DNA of 64,000 nucleotides from Athripsodes cinereus (lineage: Eukaryota > Arthropoda > Insecta > Trichoptera > Leptoceridae). The first letter of the stretch is position 1, and the number at the start of each line of letters is the position of its first letter. The stretch is from assembly GCA_947579605.1 (NCBI GenBank), contig OX388325.1:2103572-2167571 (forward strand), read 5' to 3'. Shown piece by piece: positions 35,141 through 45,480 of the stretch. Position numbers and translations under genes: made by a program. The notes below the pieces were generated by a model. It was given only the letters and a program-made list of their open reading frames with translations. It made no database searches and was not told the origin of the DNA.

Positions 35141-37709
35141 TTTATTTATTTATTTATTTCTATCATCAACGGCATTTAGCCTTTTACATTAGTAAGGTCT
35201 AAACATATTATACAATAATCAATCAATACAATAAAGCAAACAAAAAAACAACAAAATAAGATTAAACCTTAATTAATCAATAAAACACTAAAAATATTGG
35301 CGCATTCAAATATTTAACCAATATCAACTTCAAACAAACATAATACAATTGTATAGGCATTCATGGGGATACATACTATGGTGCGCAAACGCTACAAAAA
35401 TATAAATTAATATCTAGGCACATATAAGATGTATACTAATAAAAATATTTGATATTATGATAAAATTTAAACAGATAATAATAATATTAACAACGGGAAA
35501 CAATAATATATTCCCCACAATATAATAATTTCAAATAAATATGTGACAATAATAACGAAATCGACGGGTTAGCTCTCAGTATAGCTATACACCTATACAT
35601 CAATACAATATTTAACTACAATAAAATCCGTTTTATCGGAACATCAAACATAACTCAACAATTTCATATCTCAACACAAATAATATTTAAAATCACAAAT
35701 TCATACGCACACAGAAACTCATCACAATATATACCTATCCACCATTCACACTCACTCAATTTAATATAAATTCACAAAATATTATATATAACATTTTTTA
35801 ATAATTAAATCGGCAAAAAACACTTTTAATAATTAAATTTTAAACTGCCATACAAATTCATAAAAATATAGGTATATAAAACTTATAATTTAAAACATCA
35901 ACTCAAAATAAAATATAAATTTAAATTAAAAATAACAGTTCAAAACAAAAACAACAATCAATGAGATAGAATAGGTATATTAAAATAATCATTTAAAATA
36001 AAATTAAAATAATTAAAACAGACATTTAAAAAAATTAAAAATACAACACGTAATTACTTTATTTAAACCATTAATTTGAATCGAACATATCAAAAACAAA
36101 CACATACGCACAAAATTTATTCTATTCCCTTCAGACAATCATACATCTATAAAACTAGAGACTAATCGGGGTTGAAAATTCCTTTTAAAAACCTCTTAAA
36201 AGCATTAGCATCAGTACTAAACAAATCTATATTATTCAAGTGTTCGTTCCCCAATCGGTGCAAGCGGGGCACTACTGTATTTTTTACATAGTTGGTAGTG
36301 TAGTTGTCACAATAAAACAACTCACGGCTTCTAGTACACCGACTAGGTACTCGATACCTAATTAGCTGAATCAAATCAGGGCTGTCGATACAACTATTAA
36401 CAATTTTGTGCAAAAAAATCAAATCATTCATTATTCTCCTGTCTTTTAAATTTTCAATATTTACATGTGCCTGCAGATGTTCGTAATCAATTTCATTTCT
36501 TGGAATACCTAATTTGTAATTTATAAAACGTAAAAATTTTCGTTGTACTCGATCTATATTATCTACATGCACATTGTAAGTGGGTGACCATACTGGAGTA
36601 TTATACTCTAGTTGACTTCGGACTAAAGAGATATACAAAAGAGTTACAGCATGCACATTTTGGAAATCATTCACTGTACGAAGCACAAAGCCTAGGGTTC
36701 TCATTGCTTTCGCGATCATTTCCTCAATGTGATTTATAAATGATAATTTGCTATCAAAAATAATTCCCAGATCATGAATCTCATAAACTCGAGTCAGTTT
36801 AATATTTTGTAAGGAGTAATCAAACTCAATATTTTTCTTAACTCTACCAAAAGTAATGAACTGGCATTTTTGCACATTCAGAAACAATTTATTTCTCTGG
36901 CACCATGAGATTAATCTATCAAGATTCTCCTGTATACTAATACAATCTTTAATGGTCTCAATTCTCTTAAACAATTTCAAATCGTCTGCAAAAAGCAAGA
37001 ATTCAACATCTTTCAGTTCAGAGACGATATCGTTAATGAAGATAAGGAACAAGACTGGTCCAAAATGGCTGCCTTGAGGCAAACCACTCGTTGCCATGAA
37101 AACAGGAGAAAAAAGATTATCAATTTTAACTCGCAGAGTTCGACCTTTCAAGTAGCTAGAAAACCATTCTAATAGTGTTCCAGTAATACCCAAAGTTGAG
37201 AGTTTATTTAATAAAATAGTATGTGACACCTTGTCAAATGCTTTACAGAAGTCCAAATAAATACTATCAATCTGAAAGCCCATTGCAAGGCTCTCAGCTA
37301 TATAATTTTCATAAACTGTTAGATTCGTCAATGTGGATCTTCCAGAGACAAAGCCATGCTGCTGATGTACTATTATTGGTAATATTGATGACAACATTTG
37401 ATCCAAGACAAGAGATTCGAAAATTTTAGCCAGAGTAGACTGCAAACAAATTGGTCTATAGTTACATACATCATTTTTATCTCCTTTCTTGAAAATAGGT
37501 ACAACATTTCCAATCTTCCACGTTGTAGGAAATTGTCCTTTCTCTAGAGACTTATTGTAAATTACTGTCAACGGTACGACCAGGGCCTCAACACATTTTC
37601 TAACAAATATAGGAGGAATACCATCAGGTCCTGCAGTTTTTCTCGTATCCAGTTTGAGTATTTTTGTTTTCACATTATCTGCATGGATTTGACAGTGTGA
37701 CAGATCCAC
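35141..37709 (-). mobile_element. CR1/Jockey-like non-LTR element, 5'-truncated
   Basis: Minus strand. RT ORF at 37709-36162, then about 1 kb of 3' UTR ending in a TAAATAAATAAA tail at 35145. The last bases (AAAAGGCTAAATGCCGT) are shared with tails at 29415 and 41063. The endonuclease half is absent. Confidence 0.75.
36162..37709 (-). CDS. Non-LTR reverse transcriptase (515 codons, open)
   Basis: An intact frame covers the whole RT domain: TAGPDGIPPIFVRKC, VVPIFKKGDKNDVCNYRPIC, QHGFVSGRSTLTNL, IYLDFCKAFDKVSH, SGLPQGSHFGPVLFLIFIND, and the catalytic LLFADDLKLF. The C-terminal tail follows (RRIMNDLIFLHKI, RCTRSRELFYCDNYTTNYV, PRLHRLGNE). In this family the enzyme copies its RNA into a nicked target. 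Here the N-terminal endonuclease is missing and the frame begins at a truncation, so it is not an independent element despite the intact catalytic box. 42222-42788 is a second copy of the same family. Confidence 0.85.
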   Translation of the reverse strand: MDLSHCQIHADNVKTKILKLDTRKTAGPDGIPPIFVRKCVEALVVPLTVIYNKSLEKGQFPTTWKIGNVVPIFKKGDKNDVCNYRPICLQSTLAKIFESLVLDQMLSSILPIIVHQQHGFVSGRSTLTNLTVYENYIAESLAMGFQIDSIYLDFCKAFDKVSHTILLNKLSTLGITGTLLEWFSSYLKGRTLRVKIDNLFSPVFMATSGLPQGSHFGPVLFLIFINDIVSELKDVEFLLFADDLKLFKRIETIKDCISIQENLDRLISWCQRNKLFLNVQKCQFITFGRVKKNIEFDYSLQNIKLTRVYEIHDLGIIFDSKLSFINHIEEMIAKAMRTLGFVLRTVNDFQNVHAVTLLYISLVRSQLEYNTPVWSPTYNVHVDNIDRVQRKFLRFINYKLGIPRNEIDYEHLQAHVNIENLKDRRIMNDLIFLHKIVNSCIDSPDLIQLIRYRVPSRCTRSRELFYCDNYTTNYVKNTVVPRLHRLGNEHLNNIDLFSTDANAFKRFLKGIFNPD

Positions 37710-37712
37710 TGT

Positions 37713-37845
37713 TCTTTATCATAAACATTTTAAAATAAAACGTTTTCCACGTTTATCATAAACATTTTAAACCCCACGTTCCCAATCCCACGTTTCACAT
37801 AAATCCCACGTTTATCATAAACATTTTAAAATAAAACAACAGAAG
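37713..37845. repeat. Irregular short repeats upstream of the RT truncation
   Basis: TTTATCATAAACATTTTAAA recurs three times with CCCACG-containing spacers. It marks the truncation junction of the RT element. Confidence 0.6.
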
Positions 37846-38049
37846 GCAACCAAAATAAAATATCAATAGATAAAATTAACAGAAATTTAACAGAATCTGA
37901 TAAAATTACACTTCAGGAAATGAAAATTTAAACGTTTTAGAAGTAGGTATACACACTTAAGACAAAAGAAAAATATTTTAAATTAAAAAAAAACATGGGT
38001 AGGTATATAAATCAGTAGGTATATAACCAGTACATCAAGTTTGTTTGTA
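37846..38049. other. Unassigned intron DNA
   Basis: AT-rich; nothing recognised. Confidence 0.4.
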
Positions 38050-38195
38050 AAACAAGTGTTGCGATTATTTTTTATTTATTGCTGATGAAAACATTGTTTG
38101 CTGTGCAAATGACTTAAATGCTGATTTTTTCTTGCCGAACGAATGGATTAATAGCTGTACAAATAATTAGTTCCCAGATATAAATAATTTTTTTT
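38050..38195. repeat. Dispersed repeat shared with 45355-45460
   Basis: About 110 bp around AACATTGTTTGCTGTGCAAA and CTTGCCGAACGAATGGATTA match 45365-45460 closely. The parent element is probably the motif-rich non-coding region at 44890-45480. Confidence 0.65.
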
Positions 38196-38771
38196 AATAA
38201 TATTTGCTGTAGGTATTTTATAGATGCCTACAAATTTAAATTGTTTAAGAATAGTGGTGTACCTACCCATGTATTTGTTTATGTATGGTTTGTTTATTTT
38301 TATTTATTTCACATCAACAGTAGGTACACTACAGTCAATATATTCTCGTATACATAAAAAACAAACAATGCAGACAAAAAATGGTATCAATATATCGCCC
38401 TATTTATAAATGCACACAAATTAAAAATTCATATTTAGTTTGAAGTCCATAAGGTTGTCAGATATAAATAAAAGAATAGTAAAATGATAAAAAAAGCTAC
38501 CACATTAGACAATAAAAAGAAAACAATATAAAGAAGAATAACAGTTATCTGTTCTTACAATAGGAATAATTAGTCAATATATTTTTATAAACAATCCAGA
38601 TTAACTTAGTATCACTATATTAACCTAACCTACCTACCTGTCCAACACACAGAAAAAAACATGAATTATTGTCACAAATATAAAGGAGTAAAGAGAAAAA
38701 ACATTGAGATGTAGAGAGACCCAAAAAGTCAACTATTATAATTACTATGATAATAACAAATCGCTGTACAG
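38196..38771. other. Unassigned intron DNA
   Basis: AT-rich; nothing recognised. Confidence 0.4.
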
Positions 38772-38892
38772 CACTTGTTATTATATATTTGATATCAATA
38801 AAACACTGTTTTACTTTTCACTATTGATTTATTAATACTCAAGCGCTTTCGTCAAGTTAGCTTGACATTTTCAAGAGAACTAATTACAAGAA

Positions 38893-39453
38893 ATGATTGA
38901 GAGGATGTTATTAAAGAAACAGAAGAAAATAATGATTCATAGATATTTATATGCACCCATTGTAAAAGATAGTGATAGGAATAGGAGAAAGATTTTGTAC
39001 GTCAATAGTTTGACTGAAAAAGTAAATAATATTACAAAACCATATTTTAATCCAGCATTTTATACCAACAACAATACCAACAGCAAACTACTTTTTAACA
39101 ATAAGGACCGTAACAATATAATTAATGGCAGCGGTGTCTATTGTATTGATTGCAATGATTGTGATGCCAAATATGTCGGACAGACCAGTCGATCGATAGA
39201 CACTCGCATCAAAGAACATTCCAGAGCACTTAGGGGTTTATCTAATTGTTCGGAGATGGCGGATCATTGCATTAGTCATAATCACAATTTTGATGTGAAT
39301 AGTGTAAGGGTCCTACATTCAGAAAACCGGTATAGAAAATTAATTGCTTTGGAAACATTGGAAATACATAGAAATATTAAAAATATTGTAAATATTCAAA
39401 TACCCCATCCATCACCATTGTTGAAACCAATTGTTCATCCACCATTGTCTTAA
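38893..39453 (+). CDS. GIY-YIG endonuclease fragment of Penelope-like element
   Basis: 186 codons. After a basic linker the GIY-YIG domain reads GVYCIDCNDCDAKYVGQTSR, then TRIKEHSRAL with the catalytic Arg and, near the end, ALETLEI with the catalytic Glu. In Penelope-like elements this domain nicks the target for reverse transcription. The N-terminal RT is absent, so the ORF is a 5'-truncated remnant that starts at the left terminal repeat. All visible catalytic residues are kept. Confidence 0.8.
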   Translation: MIERMLLKKQKKIMIHRYLYAPIVKDSDRNRRKILYVNSLTEKVNNITKPYFNPAFYTNNNTNSKLLFNNKDRNNIINGSGVYCIDCNDCDAKYVGQTSRSIDTRIKEHSRALRGLSNCSEMADHCISHNHNFDVNSVRVLHSENRYRKLIALETLEIHRNIKNIVNIQIPHPSPLLKPIVHPPLS

Positions 39454-39559
39454 CTACTCCTACTTCCTTACCCCTTCTTTTCTGTTTTTAGGTACCTACA
39501 TATAAAAAATATTGTTGTTGCATGTGACTTTAAGAAAAAAATTTCTTGTAATTAGTTCT

Positions 39560-39597
39560 CTTGAAAATGTCAAGCTAACTTGACGAAAGCGCTTGAG
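39560..39597 (+). ncRNA. Hammerhead-like core in Penelope pLTR
   Basis: The stem GTCAA/TTGAC with a 6-base loop is preceded by CTTGAAAAT and followed by GAAAGCGC. It fits the same template as the cores at 6247, 25685 and 46681 but has a degraded first block. The left pLTR carries the same sequence on the other strand (about 38839-38876). Confidence 0.35.
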
Positions 39598-39775
39598 TAT
39601 TAATAAATCAATAGTGAAAAGTAAAACAGTGGTTTATTGATATCAAATATGTTAAAATGTTTTTTTCACAATGTGAACACACAAACTCTAGATCACTTGT
39701 TATTATATTAATGATTACTTGTATTCTTTTTTATATACATCACTAATAGTTGTGTGTATTATTAACTTAAATGAT

Positions 39776-39950
39776 TAACTACTACTACTACTACTATACC
39801 ATCACGGCATATCCCACAAGTGGGGTAGCCAGCAGACCAGCTGCGTATAAAACATGCAAGCTGTCTTCTCCGTGCCAATATAAAATCAAGACATTCAGGA
39901 TGGGTGGCAAACCTCATCGCCGAATTTAAGATGTAAAATGTCTTGATGAT
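39776..39950 (-). mobile_element. SINE-A 3' part
   Basis: Minus-strand copy of the body and tail of SINE-A, with a TAG-repeat tail (seen as ACTACTACT on the plus strand). The head is missing. Confidence 0.75.
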
Positions 39951-40006
39951 TAACACAAATGTATAAATTGTATGTAAATGTATTTTGTAAATGGCAATTT
40001 TGGCGG

Positions 40007-40912
40007 TACAGTGGAACCTCTCATAACGAGTACCTCTCATAACGAGTACCTCTCATAACGAGTACCTCTCATAACGAGTACCTCTCATAACGAGTAATTC
40101 GCATAACGAGCAAAAAAAAATGTGAAAAAGTTGCTCCCATAACGAACGTCATTTCGCATAACGAGTTACAGAGAAAGGGTAGGTAAGTCCCTTTTTCACG
40201 ACATTCACCTGTGACCTTGTGAGCCGGTACTTCCGCGCCAGTACATATCAGTCTGTGTTTAGCACTCGCTCCGTTAGCGCCTTGGTTTCGCAAGTGATCA
40301 CCCATTCTTCCAAAATTTGCATTGATATTATTAGTATTTTTTTAATGTGCAAAATATTATAATCCATTCAAAATTGTCCTCGAAGAAAAAAACACAAGAA
40401 GACAGTCAGAAGAGAATAAAAACAACTGTTGAAATGAAACGTAAAATCATTGAAAAGCGAGAACAAGGTGTGAGCGTGGCATATCTAGCGCGCACATACA
40501 CGCACATACTATCGGTCAACATCAACGATCTGCACTATTCTCAAGAACAAAGATAAAATTAAGAAGATGGATGCTTCAAAGGGAATGTCAAGAATGTCTA
40601 CGAAACGATTAAGTTTACGGTCAGTTCTCTATTTAAAAATGGTTAATTATTTGTAATAAATTCATATTTTTATAAAGGTACCTACCTTTTTTTTCCTAAT
40701 CTAAATTGTATTACAAGTTGTTACACTCCTTTATAAGTAATTTTATTTGAATAAACGTTAATAAAAAAAATCATTAAGGTCTCCAAGAATACTAATTCTT
40801 TCGGCATGGAACGCATTATTGTATTTTACATTGATTTGTATAGAAAAAAATGTTTCGCATAACGAGTAAGAGTCTGGAATGAATTAAACTCGTTATGAGA
40901 GGTTCCACTGTA
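40007..40912 (+). mobile_element. Complete non-autonomous pogo/Tigger element
   Basis: The element (40009-40910) has perfect 22-bp terminal inverted repeats starting CAGTGGAACCTCTCATAACG and TA on both sides. The left terminus contains a 16-bp unit (CCTCTCATAACGAGTA) repeated five times. Inside, from 40434, MKRKIIEKREQGVSVAYLAR is the start of the pogo-type helix-turn-helix; the DDE domain is deleted. It ends about 40 bp from the splice donor of the NACHT-ankyrin gene. Confidence 0.9.
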
Positions 40913-40951
40913 TATTGAATGATAAATAAATATAGTAATTACATATCATAC

Positions 40952-41031
40952 CTGATGGCTGCTCGATTAGTCTCTAAACTGCCTCCTTTGTTGTGAGATG
41001 TTTCTCCTTCTGCTTCTGCTCTGGTATCCAT
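40952..41031 (-). CDS. NACHT-ankyrin gene, first coding exon (residues 1-27)
   Basis: The exon runs from 41046, after acceptor TTATTTTCAG, to 40952, before donor GTATGATA. The ATG at 41031 follows a 15-base stretch of 5' UTR, with no upstream ATG in the exon. It encodes a polar leader beginning MDTRAEAEGETSHNKGG and ends with two bases of a codon, completed in frame by the main exon at 25403. The main exon then continues with NSSNSINQS in the same frame without a stop, so this exon supplies the only ATG I can support. At least one further 5' UTR exon must lie beyond 41046; it was not found. Confidence 0.7.
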
Positions 41032-41870
41032 ATCAGTATGCTTTGTCTGAAAATAAGACATAATTATTTATTTTTTATTTATTTATCTAAATACGGCTAA
41101 TGCCTTTTACAGGATATAGAGAAAATAATAAAACATTTCACTTAAACTTATAAGCTTTACAAATAATAACTTAATAATAATAATATACGGTATCTTGCAA
41201 ACAAAAACGTTTGTATTTGTTTGAGTATTACGGAATCTATTTTTTACCAAAATATTTCAACTCCTTTTGAGGTTCATCCCATGTGTTATAAACCTCAATT
41301 CCCTTCTCACCCATGCATAATAACTACAAGTAAAAATTAAATATTAATAAGTGTACATAATAATAATACCTACATGATAAAAATGTAGGTATGCGCTAGG
41401 CATACAGTAAGTACAGGCAGCCGCATAGCATACACACACCTCATAATATTGTTTAACTGTATAACACTGAGGGTATACGTACATATATACTATGCAGGCA
41501 CACTATACATAATATATATTATACATGGCTCTACAAGTACAAAATGTATAATATAATAATAAGAAATGAAATATCAATACATATACTATGCATGATAAAA
41601 CTACTCGTATTGGCTGAGATGTTAAAATAATAAATAATAATATCACTTTATTTTTATGTTGACAATAATAATTATTAAAACAGACCCGACTCCACTATGA
41701 GTACAGTCGATACAATGAGGTACGTCTATCGAATTGTCTCTAATGTAGAAGTAAATAATAATAACAAAATAAATCGATCATACACAATACACCTATACAC
41801 ATATATATGTATATAGGTACAATAATAGTATGTTCAATAACAAAAAAGAAAAAACAGGTACTATCAATTA

Positions 41871-42131
41871 TACTATACTATACTATACTATACTATACCA
41901 TCACGGCATATCCCACAAGTGGGGTAGCCAGCAGATCAGCTGCATGTAAGAACATGCAAACTGTCCTCTTCGTGCCAATATAAAATCAAGACATTCAGGA
42001 TGGGTGGCAAACCTCATCGCTGAATTTAAGATGTACAATGTCTTAATTTTTTCGAACACCTGCCTTTTACAGGACACTCGAAAACTTACGCAGAAGAGTG
42101 GGAGACCAATTCTTTACCGGGTGCTCCACGG
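41871..42131 (-). mobile_element. Full-length SINE-A
   Basis: Complete minus-strand copy. The head is CCGTGGAGCACCCGGTAAAG, followed by a degenerate box B-like GGTGTTCGA, the body with CTTAAATTCAGCGATGAG, and a TAG-type microsatellite tail. It matches 53965-54222 closely. Confidence 0.8.
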
Positions 42132-42221
42132 GATTACTCAATCAATTGCCATATTAAATTCACAATAAGAAAGAATCTTTCATGAATGGCAATGCGTTCT
42201 TATATTGAAGGATCAATCATA

Positions 42222-42788
42222 TCACAATGTGTTCTCAGAGTCAAATATACATTTCAAAAGCGTCCTAAAAGAAGCAATACTAATATTAAATAAATCCAAG
42301 TCTGATAAGAATTCGTTCCCCAATCGATGTAAACGAGGGATGACTGTATGTTTGACGTAATTTGTGGTATAATTGTCACAATAAATGGTCTCGCGGCTCC
42401 TCGTACATCGCCCAGGTACTCTGAAGTTAATTGATTGTAGCAATTCAGGGCTGTCGAAAAAATTATTTACAATTTTGAATAAAAATGTTAAGTCATTAAT
42501 CATTCTTCTATTTGCTAGAGTATTGATATTAAGCAGCAATTGCAAACGTTCATAGTCTAGTTCTTCTCGAGGTATTCTTAGTTTAAAGTTTATAAACCGG
42601 AGAAATTTATGTTGAACCCGTTCTAAGTTATTAATATGAACGCTATAGCTAGGCGCCCATATTGGTGAGTTATATTCTAGCTGACTGCGCACAAGTGACT
42701 TATACAACAATGCAACTGCATAAATATTATTAAAATCACATACTGTGCGCAGTACAAAGCCCAATGTTCTATGTAATGAAGTACCCAA
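42222..42788 (-). pseudogene. Non-LTR RT C-terminal fragment
   Basis: 188 codons parallel the last third of the 36162-37709 protein: RTLGFVLRTV, LVRSQLEYNSPIW, RRMINDLTFLFKIV, RCTRSRETIYCDNYTTNYV, PRLHRLGNE. The catalytic domain is absent. The first codons (MGTSLH) come from the junction sequence. Confidence 0.8.
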
Positions 42789-42937
42789 ATTTTTTTTAAA
42801 AGATAAATCTGTTTTTTTATAAACCCAAATACAACCTTATACACCTTTCACAGTAAGCTAAAAGCTTGTGCCGTGAAAGGGGAGTTTGCCGGCAGCTGAG
42901 CTCGAACCACAAACCTCATGTGCACGAGGCCGAGACT
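42785..42937 (-). mobile_element. SINE-B copy 2
   Basis: Aligns with 32858-33032, including GTGAAAGGGGAGTTTGCCGG and a diverged box B (GGTTCGAGCTC). It is older than the copy in the gypsy element. Confidence 0.75.
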
Positions 42938-43130
42938 AACATATATACAACTTTCAAAAATTTCAAGTCATGTGATAAGCATGGCACAGAGGAATTGGGA
43001 ATGTTACCTAGATCTAAAGAATACTTTTAACCAAGCCTTCAGTAGATTCATAAGCGTCGAAACTCTGTGTTGTGCACTCCTTAAGGAAGTTCACATGTGT
43101 ATGTGTATCATATACAACATACCTACCTAG

Positions 43131-43699
43131 TTAATACCGAAAAAATACATAATAAAGAAAAAGGTAGAAGGGGTTTTATTGGTACAAAGAGGACAATCTG
43201 CATGTTTATAATAGGTTCAGTCAGGGCAAAAAGAGGAATGACCTTTTTCCTGGGTCTGAGTTTTACATAAGATATATTGTGTTTAGTGCATTGTATCTAG
43301 GTATGTGTATTTTCACGTTAGTACGCATAATATTGGAGATTAAATGTAGGTATATCTGATGTTTGCTCCTGGCATCTTGATATAGCTCGGTTAGACACTT
43401 GGGAGTACAGGTGCTCTTTGGGTTTCTACTCCGGGTGCATTGGAGAGTTAGGTTTGCCTGTACCTACAGCTGACTCAGTGGCTAACCAATAACGCCTGTA
43501 ATAGGGCATTTTTTGTTTTGATATATTTTATGTAGGTATGTTTGTTTCATAAGTATATATCTGTACGCCGAAGTGAAACTACACCATGTAGAATTTCGGC
43601 CAAAGTGACTTATAAACATAGTATTGTAGTCCTTGTTATGCTCATTTAAATGACATATTATTCATCTGTCTTGAAAACAAGTTATATATTGTAATATGT
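43131..43699. other. Unassigned DNA left of the hAT relic
   Basis: Moderately GC-balanced, non-repetitive. It may include untranslated sequence of the hAT, but I recognise nothing. Confidence 0.4.
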
Positions 43700-44488
43700 T
43701 GGCTTAGTTGTGGGAAAGTCCTTCAGCGCTTTTTTGAACTTCGAGCAGTGATCGAAATTTTTTTGAATGAAAAGCATCGCCCTCTTACTGAATTACAAAA
43801 CAACGCATGGCTGTGGAAGTTAGCATTCTATGTTGATTTGACAAAACATGTGAACGAACTGAATTTGAGATTGCAAGGAGAAAACCAGCATCTTCCTGAT
43901 TTATACACTAATATCAAATCATTCTGGAAGAAATTGATACTGTTTCAATCACAACTACGAAGTAAATGTTTTTCACATTTTAAAACATGTGAAATATTCA
44001 GCCACACCACTGAGACTGAGTTTCCTATCGATTTTGCAATCGAAACTTTGAGTGCTTTGAAAATAAATTTTGATACTCGTTTCTCGGACTATGCCATCGC
44101 GAATCAAATTAAGATTTTTCAGAATCCTTTTGATACTGACATTGAAACCCTAGCCCCGGAACTTCAAATGGAAATGATTGATCTACAGTGCAGTGATATA
44201 ATTAAGAACAAATATCAAAACTCATCTTTGTTGGAATTTTATAAGAGTCTTCCACTGACACAATTTGACAATTTGCATAAATTTGCTTGTGAGCTGTTTT
44301 CTGTTTTTGGTACTACTTATTTGTGTGAGAAGACCCTCTCCAAAATGAAGTACCTACACAAAAAATGTTTAAGATCTAAATTAACTGATGAGCATCTTAA
44401 ATCTCTTTTAATAATTGGTACAAGTAAAATTAGTCCACAACTACAAACTATTGTCAGTGGAAAATCTCAATTACATAAATCTCATTAG
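43700..44488 (+). pseudogene. hAT transposase C-terminal half
   Basis: The open frame starts upstream of its first Met (SCGKVLQRFFELRAVIEIFL) and runs to a stop at 44488. LQNNAWLWKLAFYVDLTKHV and the C-terminal LFSVFGTTYLCEKTLSKMKYL with CLRSKLTDEHLKSLLII form the hAT dimerisation region of the Buster/GTF2IRD2-like type. The N-terminal zinc finger and the first part of the catalytic domain are missing. No terminal repeats could be paired with it. Confidence 0.8.
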
Positions 44489-44889
44489 TATTTCATATGT
44501 CATTATGCTTGTTATAAGTTATGTTTTTATTTAAAAAGTATAAAATGTTAGTTGGATTCATTTCAATAATTTGTTAGTTATTATATATTGAAGTTAAATT
44601 TTCTGCATATTATACATGTCTTCACTCATTACAATTCTGTGTTTCTTTATCCAACTTATCACAAAAACAATAACAATAAGCCTACAACAATGTAATGAAT
44701 AGTTAGCCCATGACCATATCAATATAGATGTCATATTAATAATTATTCAACAAAAAATTAGAATACTTCAGTAAACTAAATTGTAAAGAAAAATGTATTC
44801 TACTGACAAATATATCATGTTGAAATGCTACTTATGCCCAGCGAGAATATTATATTTCTATTGCAAATAATATGATATTGTAAAACTCT
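44489..44889. other. Unassigned AT-rich DNA right of the hAT relic
   Basis: No ORF; possibly 3' untranslated hAT sequence. Confidence 0.4.
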
Positions 44890-45480
44890 AAATTTAATCG
44901 ACCGGCAAAATTATTTTTGACCAGCATAATGATTATTTGTCCAACAAAATAAATAAATGAGCAGCAAACTGTGAGCTAATTTTAATTAAACTTGTGAAAA
45001 CTAATTTTTTAATCTTGTTCAAATAATAAATCTTTGTATGTAGCATCTTTTTATGTGATTTCATATGTAGCATCTGAATGAACGACATTAGCGTTTTTCG
45101 ACATTTCAGTTATTGCAAAGCGGTAATTTGCATTATTTTCGTAGTCATCATTAATTTGGTGAGAAATCACAAAAACTTCATGTGGATCTGAAGGTAAATC
45201 GGTGTGTGAAAAATATTGTTTATCTAATATTTTCTGCCGTCAAATAATAATTCTGTTGCACAAATAACAATTCTGCTGGTCAATTAATTATTTTGTTGTG
45301 CGAGTATTTATTAAGCTGTTAAAATTTGTTAATTTGCCGATATAGCCAAGTTTTTTATTGCCGATCAAAACATTGTTTGCTGTGCAAATGACCTAAATGC
45401 TGAATTTTTCTTGCCGAACGAATGGATTAATAGCCGAACAAATAATTAGTTCCCATATATATTTAACAATTTTTTATTGA
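44890..45480. repeat. Non-coding region with recurring GCCGRNCAAA / CTGCTGGTCAAT motifs
   Basis: Short related motifs recur in both orientations (GACCGGCAAAATTATT, GACCAGCATAATGATTA, GTCCAACAAAATAAAT, TTCTGCCGTCAAATAATA, TTCTGCTGGTCAATTAAT). Its right part is repeated at 38050-38195. The class is unknown; element ends were not found. Confidence 0.45.

Larger units (their letters stand above)
38772..39708 (+). mobile_element. Penelope-like element with inverted terminal repeats and 15-bp target duplication
   Basis: The insertion (38787-39693) is flanked by perfect copies of CACTTGTTATTATAT at 38772-38786 and 39694-39708. The 110-bp repeats at 38785-38894 and 39541-39650 are near-perfect inverted copies, unlike the direct repeats of ordinary LTRs. 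This is the inverted pLTR arrangement seen in Penelope-like elements. Between them is only the C-terminal endonuclease ORF; the RT is missing. Confidence 0.85.
25404..40951 (-). other. 15.5-kb intron of the NACHT-ankyrin gene
   Basis: On the minus strand the donor is CATCAG|GTATGATA at 40952/40951 and the acceptor is CGTATTTCAG|GAAC at 25404/25403. The upstream exon ends with two bases of a codon and the downstream exon supplies the third (AG+G, Arg27). Nearly all recognisable content is transposable elements, listed separately. Stretches 25720-26280, 26845-27480 and 27802-28120 show nothing recognisable. Confidence 0.75.
41060..42788 (-). mobile_element. Second CR1/Jockey-like element, 5'-truncated
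   Basis: The TAAATAAATAAA tail at 41063 is followed by AAAAGGCATTAGCCGT. The 3' UTR is interrupted by SINE-A (41871-42131), and RT C-terminal coding lies at 42788-42222. A SINE-B caps the broken 5' side. Confidence 0.7.
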
